From the NCBI GenBank assembly GCA_016716385.1, contig JADJWL010000013.1:1-29375 (forward strand): a stretch of DNA of 29,375 nt, written 5' to 3'. Positions 25,801 through 29,375 of the stretch are shown one piece after another. The notes beneath the pieces were generated by a model. It did not search any database, was not told where the DNA came from, and saw nothing but the letters and a program-made list of their open reading frames with translations. Every line of letters starts with the position of its first letter. The stretch's first letter is position 1. The position numbers and the translations under genes were made by a program. The DNA comes from Bryobacterales bacterium (GTDB taxonomy: Bacteria > Acidobacteriota > Terriglobia > Bryobacterales > Bryobacteraceae).

Positions 25801-26159
25801 GTCACGCTCCGCCAGAGCCGTCTTGGCCTTGTCGGCGAGGGCACGAAATCCGTTCTCATCGTGCATCGCCACGTCGGCCAGCACCTTGCGGTCCAGCTTG
25901 ATGCCCGCCCGCCGTCTTCAGCCCGTGCATGAACTTGAATACGAGATGCCGTTGGTTGCCAGCGCCGCGCCGATCCGGACGATCCACAGCGAGCGGAAAT
26001 TGCGCTTCTTCTGCTTGCGGCCCCGTAGGCGTACTCGAGGCCCTTTTCGACAGCTTCCTGCGCCGCGCGGTACAGCTTGCTCATGAGGAAGCCCCTTGGC
26101 TATCGACAGAGTACGGCGGCGTGAATCTCTGCGATGGGTTCCTCTTAACTCTGGGGCAC
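25797..26159 (-). CDS. rplT: 50S ribosomal protein L20, frameshifted
   Basis: From GTG at 26159 the pieces read PRVKR, THRRDSRRRTLSIAKG, FLMSKLYRAAQEAVEKGLEY, then in other frames RGRKQKKRNFRSLW, ATNGISYSKFMHGLKTAGIK and KVLADVAMHDENGFRALADK with AKTALAERD. The order and residues are those of bacterial L20, needed for early assembly of the large subunit and normally about 118 residues. Essential genes do not decay like this, yet at least four frame changes are required. This copy is therefore strong evidence that many indels here are artefacts. It is followed with overlap by the ZapB-like gene. Confidence 0.85.
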
Positions 26160-26242
26160 GTTTTTTCTCCTATTGGTTTCTTGTCTTCTGTCTGCGGCGG
26201 ATCGGGCACGCCACGCGCACCGGCCGCTCGCGGGACGCGCCC

Positions 26243-26439
26243 TTAGTAGGGCAGCATCGTATTCAGCACCGCCTGGTCGGCGGCGCTTGCCACCACGCTC
26301 TTCACGAGGCGGCGCTTGCGCTTGCGCGACTTCGAGGTCAGGATGTGCCGGGCAAAGGCATGATTGCGGACAAATCTTGCCCGTTCCGGTCTTCTTGAAC
26401 CTCTTAGGACGCACCTTTATGCGTTTTTAACTTGGGCAT
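26243..26439 (-). CDS. rpmI: 50S ribosomal protein L35, frameshifted
   Basis: Starts MPKLKTHKGAS at 26439, then, one frame over, KRFKKTGTGKI, then VRNHAFARHILTSKSRKRKR, LVKSVVASAADQAVLNTMLP and Y before the TAA at 26243-26245. With one base restored it is 65 residues, the normal length of L35. It stands directly before rplT as in most bacteria. infC, the usual third member upstream, is absent from its expected place, which a DUF2277 gene occupies. Confidence 0.88.
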
Positions 26440-26470
26440 ACAAAAACTCTGTGCCTGGGAATTTGGACTT

Positions 26471-26763
26471 TCAGGACAACGCTCTAGTGTAGCACCGGGG
26501 CGGTGGGGCTCGGTGCAAGTCCGCCTGGCGGTCAGCGCTGAAGCCGTCCCCGCGGCGGGCGCGTGCGTCTCCAGTTCGCCGTAGCGTGAGCGACGCACCG
26601 GAGATGCGGTCCACCGCGGCCTGGAACGCCGCCTCGTTTCGATTTGGAGGGGATGGTGGAAGCCGCTGATCTTGCGCACGAACTGCAGGGCCGCCGCGCG
26701 AACTTCCTCTTCGGGGGCCGGCGGGGTCAGAAGTGATAGAGCGTCGGATGCTCCTACGCACAC
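26471..26763 (-). CDS. DUF2277 family protein, frameshifted
   Basis: From a GTG at 26763 the sequence is (M)CVGASDALSLLTPPAPEEE, VRAAALQFVRKISGFHHP, then in the next frame NRNEAAFQAAVDRISGASLT and L. This matches DUF2277 (PF10041): a starting M-C, PPA-x-EE(V/I)RAAALQFVRK(I/V)SGF, then NEAAF-x(3)-VD. These are about 90-residue proteins of unknown function, common in Actinobacteria and Acidobacteria. The C-terminal end is uncertain because of indels; a stop at 26471 is one option. It precedes rpmI in the same direction. Confidence 0.65.
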
Positions 26764-26820
26764 TACAGTTTCGCTCGCGTCCGGAGCGCGAGCAACTACT
26801 GTCGGTCTGAATGGGCGACG

Positions 26821-27096
26821 ATGGCGTGCCGACTGCGGGCGAGTGGCCGCGCGAGCAGGTTCCGCGACGGACGGTTCCGAATCCTGGTGAAGGAGACGTC
26901 GCATGTCCGGACACGCTCCCGCACAGAAGAGGGCTACAGCGTCTGGTGCCCGCCGCCGGCTGGTCGCGAGGGCAACCGGGAAGAGGCCCTGTCAACATCC
27001 GGACGCCATCCAGGGCACCCCTGGGCGCGCTTGCGGGGCGGGCGTGGGCTCCGCGGGGTGGGTGTCCCGGCATGGATGTGGGCGGGTTCGGTCTGA
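26821..27096 (+). pseudogene. HicB-like antitoxin remnant
   Basis: On the plus strand, against the surrounding genes, one reads FRILVKETSHVRTRSRTEEG, YSVWCP, then across frames AGWSRGQ, NREEALS, NIR and DAIQG. This follows the HicB partial RNase H-like pattern: EEGYSV-x-CP-LPGCWSQG-x-TREEAL-x-NIRDAI. Four frame changes in about 100 bases are needed. No HicA toxin was recognised on either side. It may be a genuine relic or a chance resemblance produced by choosing frames, hence the modest confidence. Confidence 0.35.
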
Positions 27097-27175
27097 CGCT
27101 CGGGCGAGCAACTTTGTGGCGTGATCGCCGGAAACGGCGACGGGTCTGAATCGGCAGCATTGGCGTGAACCCGGT

Positions 27176-28771
27176 TCAACCGCGCGGGCTTCGTCGCGCC
27201 GGCCCTGACCTGCCAGAGCCCAGACGCGCAGCGCCGGAACGGTGTCGGTGACCCCGCCGAACGCGGCGTTCCAGTTCCACCAGGCCGCGTCGGCGTCCGC
27301 GAAGTGCCCGTCTCAGGAGCGCAGCAAGCGCGACCCGCTTCGTCTGATCCAATAGCGGGGACGGGAACGCGCGCGGTCCGCCCGCCGCGACCATTCGTCC
27401 GGCGGCGCGGTTCCGGCCGCCGCGAACGCCGCGATGGCCAGTGAGGGACCGCCGGCTCCGTCCTGCGCCTGCAGCCAGCCGCCGTGCCCGCGGAGGCGGT
27501 CGCCCTCGGCAGCGACAGCGCCGCCGGGGATCAGCGCCGCGCCGGCGCTCCCGGTCCATCAGAGCCTCCAGCCGTCGCCGGGCTCCGTTCCCCTCGCCGC
27601 GTGCGATATCCCTCTGGCCAGGAACAACTCAGCCTGCCAGGCGCTGGCCGGCGCATGGGTCGCGATGCACTGCGCGGCCATTTCCGCGGCGGCGTCGGTC
27701 TCCGGACGAATGCCGCGCCTGGGCCGCCTTCAGCAACGCCACGCCCTGACCGGCTTCAGGTTGCCGGCTGCGTACGCCCTCCTCGAAATGCTCCTTTGCC
27801 TGGCGGAACTCGCCGGAACCAGAACGCCGCTTCGCCCATCGAATCCCGCGGATCCGCCTGCCGTGGGTGCAGCTTCTGATACTCATCGAATGCCCGGAAC
27901 GCCGCCTCGCGCTGCCGCCAAGCGCGAAGGCGTCAGCTGGTTCCACAGCACCCCGGGCGAGGGTGGAGCAAGGTCGAGCGCGCGTTCCAGGTGCCCTGGC
28001 CGCTTCTTCGTACTGCGTGCGCTGGCGAGGGCAGCCTGTCCGACCCTGGTCCGGGCGTTCGGGTCGTCCGGTCTCGCTTCCGCCAGGGAGCGGAGGGGAC
28101 TGAGGCCCGGCGTTCGAGGATGCCGCTCGCCGCGGCTGCTTCGGCTTCGATGTCCCACCGCTCTTCCGCCGACAGCCGATCACCTGCGGCACGCGCCAGA
28201 TCCAGAACCTGTTCCGCCCCGGCTGCGTCACGGTGCGCGGCGTACTGCACCCACGACCGGTACGGCAGCGGAAAGGCCGGATCTACCTGGATCGCTGCCG
28301 CGAACCGCCGGGCTCGGAGCGTCGAGCGTCTCGGCGTAAGGCGAGGGCTTCCTCGCTCCGGTCGCTGGAGGACCTTGCGGCGGCTCGATCGCCCGGGCGG
28401 AGGTCCGCCGTTGCCGCGATGAGATCCGGTCCACTGGCCGTCTCGCGCCCGCGCGACCGCCCGCGTGGATGCTCCACTTCCCGCTGCCACGGTGACCTGC
28501 CCGCCCGAGGCGGTCACCATCCGCGGACGAGCCTCCCCGTCCGCGGCCCGCGTCCGCTCCGCCGCGGGATCGTCCGAATCCACGGCGACCCGGCCGGCAG
28601 TTGCCAGGCAAGCTGGCGCGCCGCCCGCTCCATCCAGTCGAAGGAACGGTCTCCGCTCAGGTTGTCGAATCTCAGAATAACGATTGGCCCGGCAGTGGCA
28701 GGCATGCAGCCGAGCTGGCACGCGGGCAAAGCCTGAAGGGCCGCCGCCAACAGAATCCGGGCTGCGAACAC
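27176..28771 (-). pseudogene. Secreted TPR-repeat protein with FlgO-like N-terminal segment, frameshifted
   Basis: GTG at 28771 starts MFAARILLAAALQALPACQL, a signal peptide. AGPIVILRFDNLSGDRSFDW then follows, an N-terminal segment found in many Acidobacterial TPR proteins that assess or sum inputs (FDNLSGD). Downstream, across frames, TPR-like helices appear: RFAAAIQVDPAFPLPYRSWV, RDAAGAEQVLDLARAAGDRL, RHLERALDLAP and DADAAWWNWNAAFGGVTDTV. The end is uncertain (about 27176). TPR domains bind partner proteins; no enzymatic motif was seen. It lies just downstream of another TPR gene. Confidence 0.5.
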
Positions 28772-29375
28772 GCGTCTCGATCGTCAGCAGATGCTGGAAC
28801 CCGCAGTTCCCTGATCTCGGCGGCTCCGGCTCATCGGCCAGCACTTCTTCTTGTCCCGGTAGCCTTCCTCGAACGCGATGCGCAGGTACTGCAGTGCCCG
28901 CCTTCATAGGTTCTCAGCTTGCGCAGGCCTTGGTTGGTGTAGTAGTGAACTTGGCCTTTCTCCCTCGATGGTCCGCTCTGAAGCAACGTGCCGTACCTGC
29001 CGCGCAGGTTCGAATACATCCGGCTCGCTTCCCAGCGCCTCTTGCAGGCTTCCGACGCCTGCTTGTACTTGTTAACCGCGAATTGCGCCCCCAGGTTGCT
29101 GTAGACGGAAGCTGGCATGGCGCCGCTCAGGCCTTTGCTGTACCGGGGCCACGGCCTGGCGGTAGCCGGGCGGTGTCAGCGCGTAATACACCGTGCCGAT
29201 GCTGTTGAGCGCTTCCGCATATTTCGGATTGAGCTTTGCCGCCCGCTCGTACTGTTTCTTTGCCTGCCGCAGATCTGTGAGCTGATGGAAGGCGATCCCC
29301 AGCTTATTGTGGACGGCCGCCGAACTCTGGGGCGCCTGACGGTACATCTCGATGGCTTCCCGATACATCTTGCGG
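28772..29375 (-). CDS. TPR-repeat protein, C-terminal part, frameshifted and cut by the window edge
   Basis: From the right edge: MYREAIEMYRQAPQSSAAVH, NKLGIAFHQLTDLRQAKKQY and ERAAKLNPKYAEALNSIGTV. These are canonical TPRs (Y-x(2)-A-x(3)-Y-x(2)-A-x(2)-L-x-P). Then SVYSNLGAQFAVNKYKQASE and, over frame changes, RYGTLLQS and a tail with LLTIETRV. The tail resembles the C-terminus of Solibacter-type TPR proteins. The start of the gene lies outside the window. It probably belongs with the following TPR gene. Confidence 0.6.

Noticed and set aside
1..29375. CRISPR array, tRNA or rRNA genes
   Set aside because: No regularly spaced identical repeats and no tRNA-like cloverleaf or rRNA stretches were noticed. 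This was checked by eye only; a tRNAscan-SE or CRISPR finder run would settle it.

Overview
High-GC bacterial chromosomal window, most likely from an Acidobacteriota member of the Solibacter/Bryobacter type. The hint comes from gene content: a twin-arginine-like secreted PLP enzyme, secreted TPR proteins, and a multihaem cytochrome next to a PVC-type beta-propeller. Planctomycetota or Verrucomicrobiota cannot be excluded without a search. Single-base indels run through the whole window. They break even the essential ribosomal genes rplT and rpmI, so most broken frames here are better read as sequence or assembly errors than as real pseudogenes.

Layout. 1-1274 (minus): a TylF-like methyltransferase fragment and a damaged D-threonine-aldolase-like gene. 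1320-7026: an accessory zone with a small Cys/His protein present in two full copies and one remnant, a HigBA-like toxin-antitoxin remnant, further small antitoxin/HTH genes, and an IS3-family insertion sequence (3111-4727) with recognisable terminal inverted repeats. 7251-16174: a defence island of visibly lower GC and fewer broken frames. 16146-18523: a DUF6978-like/DUF1828-1829 gene pair convergent with a PIN toxin and excisionase-like antitoxin module. 18826-29375 (minus): core or chromosomal genes with many frameshifts, comprising a beta-propeller protein, a multihaem cytochrome c, a large secreted unknown, zapA, a zapB-like coiled coil, rplT, rpmI, a DUF2277 gene and two TPR genes. A HicB-like remnant sits among them on the plus strand.

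The main system is the island: vsr (minus), then divergently a 5-methylcytosine methyltransferase, a MORC/MutL-like GHKL ATPase, a Z1-domain P-loop ATPase, a PD-(D/E)XK nuclease-like protein and an unrecognised gene. Its first four plus-strand genes overlap by 1-13 nt, so they form one translationally coupled operon. The set matches restriction-modification-like operons predicted by comparative genomics (MORC-type GHKL ATPase with Z1, Vsr, a cytosine methyltransferase and a nuclease). The expected logic is that the methyltransferase marks self DNA, Vsr repairs the T:G mismatches that 5-methylcytosine deamination creates, and the ATPase/Z1/nuclease part acts on unmarked DNA. Unusual here are a 173-residue domain fused in front of the GHKL domain, a long Pro/Gly-rich linker inside that protein, and a sixth gene whose helical C-terminus carries a HEPN-like R-x6-H motif.
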